Shown piece by piece: positions 24,759 through 32,822 of a stretch of DNA of 64,000 nt (position 1 is the stretch's first letter; each line of letters begins with the position of its first letter). Made by a program: the position numbers and the translations under genes. The stretch is from Mycobacterium sp. ITM-2016-00317 (GTDB lineage: Bacteria; Actinomycetota; Actinomycetes; Mycobacteriales; Mycobacteriaceae), in assembly GCF_002968295.1 (NCBI RefSeq), contig NZ_CP134399.1, positions 5,146,001 to 5,210,000 of the forward strand. Reading direction: 5' to 3'. A model generated the notes under the pieces. The model was not told the origin of the DNA and searched no databases. It saw only the letters and a program-made list of their open reading frames with translations.

Positions 24759-26770
24759 GCTCGTACCTCCTCGGGGAGCGCGCCTGAAACCGCCGCTACG
24801 TCGGGCAGAATCCGCCGAGTGGGGGTGCGGCGCAACCAACGATGGATGCCGGCCGCCACGAGGGTGCCCACCACGACTGCGGTCACGGACGAGGTGATGG
24901 AGCGTACTGCCCCGACGTGCATCGCCGGAGTCCCCACGGGCGTGACCGTGTACCAGGAATCAGCACCCATGTCTTCCAGTCGCACCCTCGCCGCATCGAG
25001 AGCGTTACCGAGATCTGTACGCGCGGAATCGTTATCGGTGTCATTGACAGTGAGAGTGATGATTCCGCGGACGGAATCCGCTTTCGCTGTCACTCTGTCG
25101 ACACCCGCCGACATCATCGCCGCATAGGTCGGCAGGAACGGATCTCGGGTCTTGATGTCGAGTGCGTAAGCCAGGTCCCAGCCGATCTGCCGAGTCGGCT
25201 TCAGCGTCACCTTCTGACTCGCGGTGTGCGTGCTATTCGTGCTCAGCAGCAGGATGACGGCGCCCACCGCGACGCCGAAGATCGTCGCCAATACCTCCGG
25301 AGGCAATTTCCGTCGCGCCTCCGCTCCTTGCTGGGCTGACAACGGCACGGCTTCTGATACGACCGCGATCGCCAGTGCGAGAACGATCGCGAGGGTACGG
25401 AAATAGGCGAGGTGAAGGAACGCGCTTGCGAAGGACCAGGCGATCAGACCTGCGAGCACCGCAGCGGCCAGCGAACGCGTGCTACCGGCGGCATCCGAGG
25501 GCATTCGGGTCAACCGCAAGGCGAGGTACACAATGCAACCGCCGACGAACACGATCCAACCGACCAAGCCGACAACGCCGCTCTCCGCGGCGAACTGTGC
25601 ATAGAGATTGTGCGGTCCGTCGGCGGGGTTGCGAGTGGCGGTGTCGACGATCGCGGCGTATCGCGGCACCGACAACTCGAACAGACCGGTCCCGAAACCG
25701 AAAACAGGCCTGTCCTGAAACATCGCCCACGCAACCTCCTGGGCATTCACCCGGCCGACCACCGACGGATCGACAGCTTGCGCCGGGTTCCTCACATCGA
25801 TTGCCAGTGCCACGATCCGATCGCCGATTCCCGGTACCAACACGATCAACGCCAGCAACGGCAGGCACATCAGCCCGCGACGTCGTGCGGTCGGACCGCT
25901 GGCCAACACCCACACGACAACTGCGAGCCCAGCGGCGATCAGCGTGCCTCGCGACTGCGTCAGATACACGCCCGCAAGCAATGCAAGCATCGCGGCGGAC
26001 CAGGCCAGCGCGACGCGCCGTTGCCCGAAGCCGGACGACCTCACGATCAATGCGCCGGTCAACGGAACCGCCAGGATGAGTTGTCGGCCCCAGAAGTTCG
26101 AATCACCCAGCGGCCCCGCGAACCTCGGCGTCGTCGCCAGCTGACCGGACGCCTCCGTGACGTTCGCAAAGCCACCGAAGGACATGGCGCCACCGGACGC
26201 GAGGAAACTAACGACGCAGAGCACCGACAGCACCGCCAGCGGTATGACGACGGCGGCGGCTACTGTCCACGGCTTACCGGTGAGCTGGGTCAGCACCAGT
26301 ATCACGACCAGGAAAAGGCAGGCAAGCACTGCGTCGGTGAATGCCGTGCGTGACACGCCGACGTTCTGACTGCCGAGCATCGCCAACAGTTGCGTAACCA
26401 GATAGCACGCCATCAGACCGGCACACACCAAGGTGCCGCGGTTGAGGCGTCCCCGCTTCACGGGGTCGCGCAGTGCGACGAGCACCGTGAGGAGCCCCGC
26501 GGCCAACACCGCGGTGTTGATCGGAACGGGAGTTCGTTCGGCGAGGATTTCGGCGATATTCGTGACCTCTAACACGATCATCGCCACGAGCATTGCCGCC
26601 GGACGGCAGATCGCATAGACCAATGCTGCAGCAGCGACGGGGATACCGACTGCCATCAGTGCCGGCGTCACTCCCAGCACCGTTGCGGCCAGGACCGTCA
26701 AGCCGACTGCCCCGCAGCACAGGAAGGCCACGGAGCGTGATCTGGTCGAACCGGAATCAAGCAGGATCAT
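24755..26770 (-). CDS. Wzy/O-antigen-ligase-like polymerase with C-terminal Wzz-like domain
   Basis: A 671-residue membrane protein. The first 470 residues have about 11-12 hydrophobic segments and the large extracytoplasmic loop of the O-antigen ligase/polymerase superfamily (Wzy_C): GPLGDSNFWGRQLILAVP, LTQSRGTLIAAGLAV, VNAQEVAWAMFQDRPVFGFG and ADGPHNLYAQFAAESGVVGL. From about 480 a new pair of membrane segments brackets a periplasmic-type domain (SQKVTLKPTRQIGWDLAYAL, DSVRGIITLTVNDTDNDSA, SWYTVTPVGTPAM, then HVGAVRSITSSVTAVVVGT). That is the layout of Wzz/polysaccharide co-polymerase proteins. Polymerisation and length control may thus be in one chain. It overlaps both neighbours by 4 nt (ATGA). 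Confidence 0.82.
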   Translation of the reverse strand: MILLDSGSTRSRSVAFLCCGAVGLTVLAATVLGVTPALMAVGIPVAAAALVYAICRPAAMLVAMIVLEVTNIAEILAERTPVPINTAVLAAGLLTVLVALRDPVKRGRLNRGTLVCAGLMACYLVTQLLAMLGSQNVGVSRTAFTDAVLACLFLVVILVLTQLTGKPWTVAAAVVIPLAVLSVLCVVSFLASGGAMSFGGFANVTEASGQLATTPRFAGPLGDSNFWGRQLILAVPLTGALIVRSSGFGQRRVALAWSAAMLALLAGVYLTQSRGTLIAAGLAVVVWVLASGPTARRRGLMCLPLLALIVLVPGIGDRIVALAIDVRNPAQAVDPSVVGRVNAQEVAWAMFQDRPVFGFGTGLFELSVPRYAAIVDTATRNPADGPHNLYAQFAAESGVVGLVGWIVFVGGCIVYLALRLTRMPSDAAGSTRSLAAAVLAGLIAWSFASAFLHLAYFRTLAIVLALAIAVVSEAVPLSAQQGAEARRKLPPEVLATIFGVAVGAVILLLSTNSTHTASQKVTLKPTRQIGWDLAYALDIKTRDPFLPTYAAMMSAGVDRVTAKADSVRGIITLTVNDTDNDSARTDLGNALDAARVRLEDMGADSWYTVTPVGTPAMHVGAVRSITSSVTAVVVGTLVAAGIHRWLRRTPTRRILPDVAAVSGALPEEVRA

Positions 26771-27480
26771 TGCAGCGATATCTCGACCATCGAAGGCGCA
26801 TGGTGTGCCGAAACCGGGGCTCCGTTGGTCCCGGTCCGATGTGCTCCCACCGAACTATCCGGCTGCACTGTTGCGCCGGGCTTACGTGCCGAACGTTCTC
26901 TCAGCGAACGGAGGATGAGAATTGCCACACCGACACCGACGAGGAACCCCGCCATTCCGAGGGCGCCGACCATCTGCAGTCGACTCGGAGCCAGTGAGGT
27001 GGCGCTGCCGTTCGGCGGGACGACGGTCTCGAGCCTGAACGGGCAGGCGACCTTCGCAGCGGTTCCCACTGCGTCGGTCAGCACAGATTCCAGCACGCCC
27101 TCGGCGACCTGGGCAGATCCGGCCTCGACAGTGACCGTGATCAGCGTGGTATTGGGCATGGCGCCCGCTGACAGACTGAGTCCGGACACGGGCACCCCGG
27201 CCGCATCCGCGGCGGCATACAGCCAACGATTGTCCTCAAGGACCACCGCCGCCGACGCTGTTGCTTGACCTCGGTTGAGGACCTCCCAGAACCCCGCGGC
27301 CTGTTCCAGCGGAATGTTATCTTCCGGCAGCATGGCCAAGGTCGCCTGCGCGGTATACCGCTCCCCTCCACCGGTCAGGGCGTTGGCTGCAACGACACCC
27401 ATGATCAGACCCAGCATCGCGCACAGCGCCACGATCAGCCAATTGCGAATGCGAAACGCTCTATTCATGGCAATTTCCAT
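26767..27480 (-). CDS. Wzz-like chain-length determinant / polysaccharide co-polymerase
   Basis: A 237-residue protein with membrane segments at about 13-34 (WLIVALCAMLGLIMGVVAA) and 168-190 (MVGALGMAGFLVGVGVAILIL) around an extracytoplasmic domain (YTAQATLAMLPEDNIPLEQA, LITVTVEAGSAQVAEGVLES). This two-segment topology is that of Wzz proteins, which set polymer length together with Wzy. No kinase domain is attached, unlike BY-kinase co-polymerases. Starts at 27480 and 27468 are both possible, neither with a strong ribosome site; the second gives MNRAFRIRNW. ATGA overlap with the polymerase gene. Confidence 0.78.
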   Translation of the reverse strand: MEIAMNRAFRIRNWLIVALCAMLGLIMGVVAANALTGGGERYTAQATLAMLPEDNIPLEQAAGFWEVLNRGQATASAAVVLEDNRWLYAAADAAGVPVSGLSLSAGAMPNTTLITVTVEAGSAQVAEGVLESVLTDAVGTAAKVACPFRLETVVPPNGSATSLAPSRLQMVGALGMAGFLVGVGVAILILRSLRERSARKPGATVQPDSSVGAHRTGTNGAPVSAHHAPSMVEISLQ

Positions 27481-27531
27481 TCGCTGTCCGATGGGAGAAA
27501 GACACGCCTATTCGAGCCGTCCGTTCCGTCA

Positions 27532-28872
27532 TCACGGTGTCGGCCTCAGTTCCACGGGCTGATGCCCGATCACTCGTGCCGCCGGCACGTCCCGCTGCCG
27601 GGAAATGGGCGCGAAGCCGAACGCGGCGTCGTAGCAGTCGAACACCGCTCTACGCGAATAGCGCATCGAGAAATGCTCCGCGGCTTCTGCGGAGAGACGC
27701 CTGTTGAAACGTGTGTCGGTCACCGAGAGAAGGAGCTCGGCCAATCCGGCGTCGCCGTCGCCGACCAACACACCCATTCCCGGCCCGGTCTCGACACCAT
27801 CCGCGCCAACTCTTGTCGAGACCACAGGCACCCCGGCACCCAGCGCCTCGATAATCTTGAGCTTCACGCCCGACCCGAATCGCAGCGGATTGATCAGCGC
27901 CGCAGAACCATTGAACAACCCACTCAGATCTGGGACGAAGCCCTCGAGCGTCACGCTTCCCGAGGTCTGCGCGATCGACTCCCGGAGGGCGGGCAGCGGG
28001 TGCCGCCCGACTACTCGCAGCCGGGCGTCAGGTCGAGCAGCCAGCACCAACGGCCAGACCCGGCGGAGAAAGTCACGAAGTCCGTCATCGTTGTGCGGGA
28101 GCGAAAGCTGGCCCAGAAAAACGAAGTCCGGTGCCCCCCGGTACTCCCTCTTCGTCTGCGGGCGACGCGGCGCCAGCAGAGGAGGAATGGCATGAATCCG
28201 GCCCGGCGCTGTCCCACAGCGTTGCCGTAGCCTGCCTGCCTCCTGCTCGTTGATCAACAGGGTCGTATCGAAGCGGTCGGCTGTTCGGTCCTCACTTCGC
28301 CGGACCAGGCGCTGTTCCAACCGCAGCAGTGCCTGTTGGCCCACCGGGTGTTCGGCCAACGGCCGCAGCACCTGCGGCACGTGGGCTGCGAAGTTGCCCA
28401 GCGGCTGGACGTTGACGTCAGGGAACCGTTTCGCGGCCGAAAGCATCGAGCCGTACCTCTCCGAGAAGAGATCGTCCAGGTAGCAGATCTGCTTGGTCGC
28501 GACATCCTCCGGGGCATGCTGGGCCATCCGTACGGTGTCGTATATCTCCGTCGCGGGGGCGAGCAGATCGAGCGTGCGATGGATGTCCCTGCGCACCGCG
28601 CCGGTACCGAGCAGGGACTCCTGCAGGCTGGCGCGGCCCGTTCCGGTTCTTGCCAACGCACTGCCGACGGCAGCCAGGGGGTGGGGTTTCGCGACGGGAT
28701 GCAGCCGGACTGGGAAATCCGGCCTGGTATCCCCGCCGACCATCACGTAGTGAACGTTCTCTCGACCCACTCGTTCGATGAGGTACTCAAGGATTCCGGC
28801 CAGCACGACCTTCTTTCCGGCGTCCATCGGATAGGGGTCGACAGCACTGACAAGAGCTACCCGGCTTGACAT
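27532..28872 (-). CDS. GT4-family glycosyltransferase
   Basis: A 446-residue GT-B enzyme of the sugar-transferase type often found with EPS genes. N-terminus: VALVSAVDPYPMDAGKKVVLAGIL, with a glycine/lysine-rich loop. Mid part: HAIPPLLAPRRPQTKREY and FVFLGQLSLPHNDDGLRDF at the hinge, then RLRVVGRHPLPALRES and GFVPDLSGLFNGSAALINP. Donor domain: FGSGVKLKIIEALGAGVPVVST, which carries the usual GT4 glutamate. It overlaps the initiating transferase gene by 16 nt and precedes the Wzz-like gene by 51 nt. It may add the second sugar after the initiating phosphotransferase, judging by gene order only. Confidence 0.85.
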   Translation of the reverse strand: MSSRVALVSAVDPYPMDAGKKVVLAGILEYLIERVGRENVHYVMVGGDTRPDFPVRLHPVAKPHPLAAVGSALARTGTGRASLQESLLGTGAVRRDIHRTLDLLAPATEIYDTVRMAQHAPEDVATKQICYLDDLFSERYGSMLSAAKRFPDVNVQPLGNFAAHVPQVLRPLAEHPVGQQALLRLEQRLVRRSEDRTADRFDTTLLINEQEAGRLRQRCGTAPGRIHAIPPLLAPRRPQTKREYRGAPDFVFLGQLSLPHNDDGLRDFLRRVWPLVLAARPDARLRVVGRHPLPALRESIAQTSGSVTLEGFVPDLSGLFNGSAALINPLRFGSGVKLKIIEALGAGVPVVSTRVGADGVETGPGMGVLVGDGDAGLAELLLSVTDTRFNRRLSAEAAEHFSMRYSRRAVFDCYDAAFGFAPISRQRDVPAARVIGHQPVELRPTP

Positions 28873-30383
28873 AGCGGCTCCGTCCCCGTCTGTGGACCGG
28901 CCGTCGCGGCGCGCGGGTGGATTATGCGTACGCGCCAGGGGATCCGCGTGGCAGTCCGGGCGTCTCGGCCTTCAGATCGCCCTTGCCGGAACCGGATGAC
29001 CAATGTCCACATGGTGCGCAACGTGATCTTCACGTCGAACCAGAGGCTCCAGTGCGTGATGTAGAAGTTGTCGTACCGCACGCGCTCGGTGATCGACGTG
29101 TCACCGGACAGGCCGCTGACCGCAGCCCACCCCGTCAGGCCTACCGGCACCCGGTGGCGTGCCCGGTACCCCGGGATCGAAGCACTGAACTGTGCAACGA
29201 AGTGTGGTCGCTCCGGGCGGGGGCCGATGAGAGCCATGTCTCCCCGCACGATGTTCCACAGCTGCGGCAGCTCGTCGATCGAAGAGGCCCGAAGAAAGCG
29301 TCCGAAAGCGTCGATACGCGAGTCTCCGTCGATCGTCCACGTCGTCTGCGCTTCCCGGTCGTTGTCGGGTGTCATCGAACGGAACTTGATCAGTTCGAAC
29401 TCCCGCCCGTGCTGACCAACCCTTGTCTGGCGGAACAACACGGGTTCCCCTGGATGCAGGGCTTTCTGGGCAACCGCGACCGCCGCCAGTACCGGCGCAA
29501 GCATCAACAGTGCCGCAGCGGCGACGCACCGGTCGCTGGCACCTTTGATGTACCGCAGCCGATTTCGGTGCATCGGGGAATGAATTCGCACGATGGGCAC
29601 TGCGCCCACCCGGTCACAGTCACCGCCGGGACACGAGTCCCACATCCTCGGCACCACGAAGACATCGCAACCCAAGCGGTCGAACAACGCTAGAAGCGAG
29701 TCGATCTGGCCCTCGTCAAGGTGATGGAATGCGATCACGACAGTGTCGATTCGCTCAGCGCTCAGCAACAATTCGGTAGTGGATTGCGCGGCACGCAGCG
29801 GGACTCCCTGTGACGGCACATTGGTGAGGACCGCTTCGTCGTCGATCACCAGAACCGGTTCAAGTCCATACTCGGGCTCCTCGAGGATGCGCTGCGTCAA
29901 CGCGATACCCACCTGGTCTGCGCCGACCACGACCACCCGACTACGCAGCGCTGTGAGCCGACGGAGACGTCGCGTCAGGGAGCACGCCAGCACACGCCCG
30001 GTGAAGACGGCGGCACAGGCTGCACCTACCGGAGCGACGAGGTCCCGCAACCCGGTGATCCCGTTGACCGTGGAGCAAAGAATGGCACCCATACTGGCGG
30101 CGACCACGACGGCCGGCGCGATGTCGAGGCCTGACAACGTCAGCCGCCGACGGTAGGTGCCGGCGAGCAGCAAGCACAGCACGACGATGGCGCTGGCCGG
30201 CACCGGATCCACAATGCCGACAAGCATGTAACCGGCGGCTATCGACAGGCTGTCGAAGACAATCGGGATAATTGTGAGCACCCCGGGTATCCGCCGGGCG
30301 AGCCGCGGGACGGAAATCGCGCGTCCCGGCGCGATCTGACGAAGTACGTCGCGCTCCAGGCCCGAATCAGAAATCACGGCCAT
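28857..30383 (-). CDS. Polyprenyl-phosphate sugar phosphotransferase (WbaP/WcaJ-like), EPS initiation
   Basis: A 508-residue polyisoprenyl-phosphate hexose-1-phosphate transferase that loads the first sugar phosphate on undecaprenyl or decaprenyl phosphate. N-terminal half: about four membrane segments followed by a Rossmann-like CoA-binding-type domain (RVVVVGADQVGIALTQRILE). C-terminal catalytic domain: KGASDRCVAAAALLMLAPVL, the sequence FRQTRVGQHGREFELIKFRSM, then FLRASSIDELPQLWNIVRGDM, GPRPERPHFV and the GLTGWAAVSG segment with RVRYDNFYITHWS. This is the full catalytic signature of the family. A GGGGGG lies about 10 nt before the ATG. Second gene of the galE operon. Confidence 0.92.
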   Translation of the reverse strand: MAVISDSGLERDVLRQIAPGRAISVPRLARRIPGVLTIIPIVFDSLSIAAGYMLVGIVDPVPASAIVVLCLLLAGTYRRRLTLSGLDIAPAVVVAASMGAILCSTVNGITGLRDLVAPVGAACAAVFTGRVLACSLTRRLRRLTALRSRVVVVGADQVGIALTQRILEEPEYGLEPVLVIDDEAVLTNVPSQGVPLRAAQSTTELLLSAERIDTVVIAFHHLDEGQIDSLLALFDRLGCDVFVVPRMWDSCPGGDCDRVGAVPIVRIHSPMHRNRLRYIKGASDRCVAAAALLMLAPVLAAVAVAQKALHPGEPVLFRQTRVGQHGREFELIKFRSMTPDNDREAQTTWTIDGDSRIDAFGRFLRASSIDELPQLWNIVRGDMALIGPRPERPHFVAQFSASIPGYRARHRVPVGLTGWAAVSGLSGDTSITERVRYDNFYITHWSLWFDVKITLRTMWTLVIRFRQGRSEGRDARTATRIPWRVRIIHPRAATAGPQTGTEPLCQAG

Positions 30384-30444
30384 CTTGGAACCCCCCCATC
30401 CAATTCACAACTTGCCGCCAGGACCGCGGTCGGCATCCCAGGTC

Positions 30445-31431
30445 CTAAGCGCCAATGGGCTCGGCCGAAGCCGGGCTGACGTTCGCGCGCAGCCAGGCGA
30501 TGGTGCGTCCTATGCCTTCGCCGATGTCCACGGTCGCGTGCCATCCGAGATCGACCCCGGCCCTGGTCGCATCGAGCGCGATCGCCTCCAACTCACCCGT
30601 TCTCGACGGAGCGTGAAGCGGCGGCGGTGATCCGTCCAGATGCGCAGCAATCAGCCGATGAACCTCGTTCACCGTGGTCTGGCATCCGGTTCCGATGTTG
30701 TACATGCCGGTGACCTCAGCCGGCGCCTGCCCGGCTAGAACGAACGCTTCCGCGACGTCGTCGACATAGACGTAGTCGCGGGTGGCCGTGCCGTCGCCGT
30801 AGATGGTTACAGGCCGACCCGTGACCATCGCGCTGCCGAAGATCGCGACGACGCCGGCTTCACCGTGCGGGTTCTGACGCGGGCCGTAGACATTCGAGAG
30901 TCCGAGGCAGATCGGGGTCATGCCATACATCTGCGCGTAGGCACCCAAGTACAGTTCACCGGCCAGCTTCGCCACCCCGTATGGCGACAATGGCCCTACT
31001 TCAGTGGTTTCGGGCACCGGCAGTACGGCCGGTTCTCCGTAACGCGAGCCCCCGGACGCGGCATATACGATCCGGCGGACGCCTGCGAGCCGCGCGGCTT
31101 CGCACACGTTGATCGTGCCCAGTATGTTGCTTCGGGCGTCGAATTGCGGATCTGTCACCGATACCCGGACGTCGACCTGGGCAGCGAGATGAAAGATCAC
31201 ATCCGGATTGCTGCCCGTCACGATTCCGGCGAGCTCTGGCGCCTGCACGTCAGCTTGCACGAAGGTGAACTGCCGACGGCCGAGAATGTTGGAGCGGAAC
31301 CCCGGCTCGAGGTTGGACATGAAGCCGGTACTGAGGTTGTCGATTCCGACGACCTGGTGGCCGTCTTCGAGTAGTCGGTCGACCACCGTGGATCCGATGA
31401 ACCCCGCAGCCCCGGTAACCAGTGCTCGCAT
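30445..31431 (-). CDS. UDP-sugar 4-epimerase (GalE-like extended SDR)
   Basis: A 328-residue NAD-dependent extended short-chain dehydrogenase. Seen: ALVTGAAGFIGSTVVDRLL with the GxxGxxG motif (residues 3-21), GIDNLSTGFMSNLEPG as in GalE, FHLAAQVDVRVSV, and the catalytic YxxxK in SPYGVAKLAGELY with the upstream serine block AASGGSRYG. YVDDVAEAFVLAG and the C-terminal TGELEAIALDATRA follow. It probably supplies UDP-galactose, UDP-GalNAc or a related sugar for the EPS. It is the first gene of the ten-gene leftward operon, behind the shared promoter element at 31557-31628. Confidence 0.88.
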   Translation of the reverse strand: MRALVTGAAGFIGSTVVDRLLEDGHQVVGIDNLSTGFMSNLEPGFRSNILGRRQFTFVQADVQAPELAGIVTGSNPDVIFHLAAQVDVRVSVTDPQFDARSNILGTINVCEAARLAGVRRIVYAASGGSRYGEPAVLPVPETTEVGPLSPYGVAKLAGELYLGAYAQMYGMTPICLGLSNVYGPRQNPHGEAGVVAIFGSAMVTGRPVTIYGDGTATRDYVYVDDVAEAFVLAGQAPAEVTGMYNIGTGCQTTVNEVHRLIAAHLDGSPPPLHAPSRTGELEAIALDATRAGVDLGWHATVDIGEGIGRTIAWLRANVSPASAEPIGA

Positions 31432-31911
31432 TACTTCCCCCCGTACTCATCGTCTGAGATCCTGGCTACGGCCTCGAATCGTGCTGTACAGCAGATTGAT
31501 CCGCTCCACCGCGGACCTGAATCCGGTCGCGGAGTTAACCCGTAAGCCACTCATTCACTATCTGCTCTCGCGTGTCGGCAGTACATGGACCGCAAGAGCG
31601 ATTTTTAGCTGAATCCAGGGGTAGTTCCTGGGTTCACGCACTGGATCCGATGGGGCGCGACCACCCTCGCGCAAGCGGCGCCATACCGCCTTTTGGCCCT
31701 GCGCACGTCACCATTTGGGGATCAGCCCGGCACCGTGCGCCGATTCGGCTCAGTCAGGGCGAGAAGGAACTAGTTCGAGCAACGAAATGATCCGGTTCCG
31801 GCCCTGCAGGAGAACTAGTTTCAGGCCGGCGACCGCACGGTGACGAAAGGGTGCGCCAATGAACGCCGACGCCGAACTGTGTAGCCAGGAGGACGTCTGG
31901 AGGTCAGCTTC
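31432..31911. other. 480-bp intergenic region upstream of galE
   Basis: No gene is supported. It contains the galE copy of the shared EPS promoter element (31557-31628). Farther from galE, between 31763 and 31820, are two more GAACTAGTT-type boxes and CGGTTCCGG; these may be extra binding sites or the remains of another promoter copy. The 3' end of the GNAT gene follows at 31912. Confidence 0.6.
31557..31628 (-). promoter_or_regulatory. Shared EPS promoter element, copy upstream of galE
   Basis: On the + strand: ACTATC 31557-31562, 22 nt, ATG of the box GTACATGGACCG (31581-31592), GAGCGATTTT (31596-31605), and TAGTTCC (31622-31628). It is 126 nt before the galE start. The GTACATGGACCG block and GAGCGATTT block are nearly identical to the copies at 42606 and 39433. 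Confidence 0.7.
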
Positions 31912-32805
31912 TCAGGAAGGCACACAAACGAGCTCGCTGTAGAGGTAATCGATCTGACCGGCTTGCAGGCCGGTACTGCAATACATCTTGGGGCGGCGAT
32001 TCACCGCAATCGACAGGAGTGGCTTGCACCCAGTGATCCGCAGCTCGGCCATCGTCGCGATCGCGCCGTGATGAATCAGCAGATGACGAGTGAGAACCTT
32101 CAGCGACCGCTGGAACAGCGAGGGATTACTGACGTGAAGCACGACAGCCAGTACCTGCGCTCCCTTGTAGCGATCCTTTCGGAACATGACATAGCAGGAT
32201 TCCTTGCCGTTGCTCAGCACAAGGTGAGACGCCGCGAGGGCGCGGGCGTGGTCATGGTAGAGCGCGAGCTCTACCCCGGTCAGGGTTCGCTCGATGACAT
32301 CCGGGTCGGCGCTGATCCGCGTTCCGCCCGGCAAGGTGGGCCAAGGCAGGTTCGGCACCAGTGCCGCGGAGGTGTCCAGAACACGAAACTTCAACCAGGA
32401 CAATATTTCCCGCGGGCCCACATCCGGCGATAGAACGGTGAAGTGATAGCCCTCCTGCGCCAGCACTGCGTTGAGCAGCGACATGCTGCGGGCGCGGTAC
32501 TCAGGCAGCACACACCACGAGGTCAAGTTGCAGAACCACTCCGTTCGACCTGCGATCTGCCGCTGCGAATAGAGCGCCAACAACGTGCCGACGACGCGTT
32601 CGCCGTCCCGAAGCATGAATCCGTGGTTGGGCGAGTCCACCGACCACGGCGCCTGCGTCAACGCGTCCGACCACGGGATGCGTCCGTTGTGCACCGTGCG
32701 CAGGAAGTCCGCTACCGCTGGTAGATCGACGTCGGTGATCGGCGCTGGTCGGATACCCCGGACGGCCTTCCGGTGGTCACCCACCCTGCTGTCGGCCACG
32801 TCCAT
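31912..32805 (-). CDS. GNAT-family acyl/aminoacyl-transferase-like protein
   Basis: A 297-residue protein with a GNAT fold in its first 150 residues: PITDVDLPAVADFLRTVHNG, HGFMLRDGERVVGTLLALYS, then LTSWCVLPEYRARSMSLLNAVLA, where the pantetheine-binding R/Q-x-x-G loop is altered. The C-terminal half (ELALYHDHARALAASHLVL, CYVMFRKDRYKGAQVLAVVL) is a second, more divergent domain. Last gene of the glmS operon, 17 nt after the radical SAM gene. It could transfer the carrier-bound amino acid, or an acetyl group, to a sugar amine; this role is inferred from position. Start at 32805 is a best guess with a weak ribosome site. Confidence 0.7.
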   Translation of the reverse strand: MDVADSRVGDHRKAVRGIRPAPITDVDLPAVADFLRTVHNGRIPWSDALTQAPWSVDSPNHGFMLRDGERVVGTLLALYSQRQIAGRTEWFCNLTSWCVLPEYRARSMSLLNAVLAQEGYHFTVLSPDVGPREILSWLKFRVLDTSAALVPNLPWPTLPGGTRISADPDVIERTLTGVELALYHDHARALAASHLVLSNGKESCYVMFRKDRYKGAQVLAVVLHVSNPSLFQRSLKVLTRHLLIHHGAIATMAELRITGCKPLLSIAVNRRPKMYCSTGLQAGQIDYLYSELVCVPS

Positions 32806-32822
32806 CCCGGTCCGCCCTTTCC

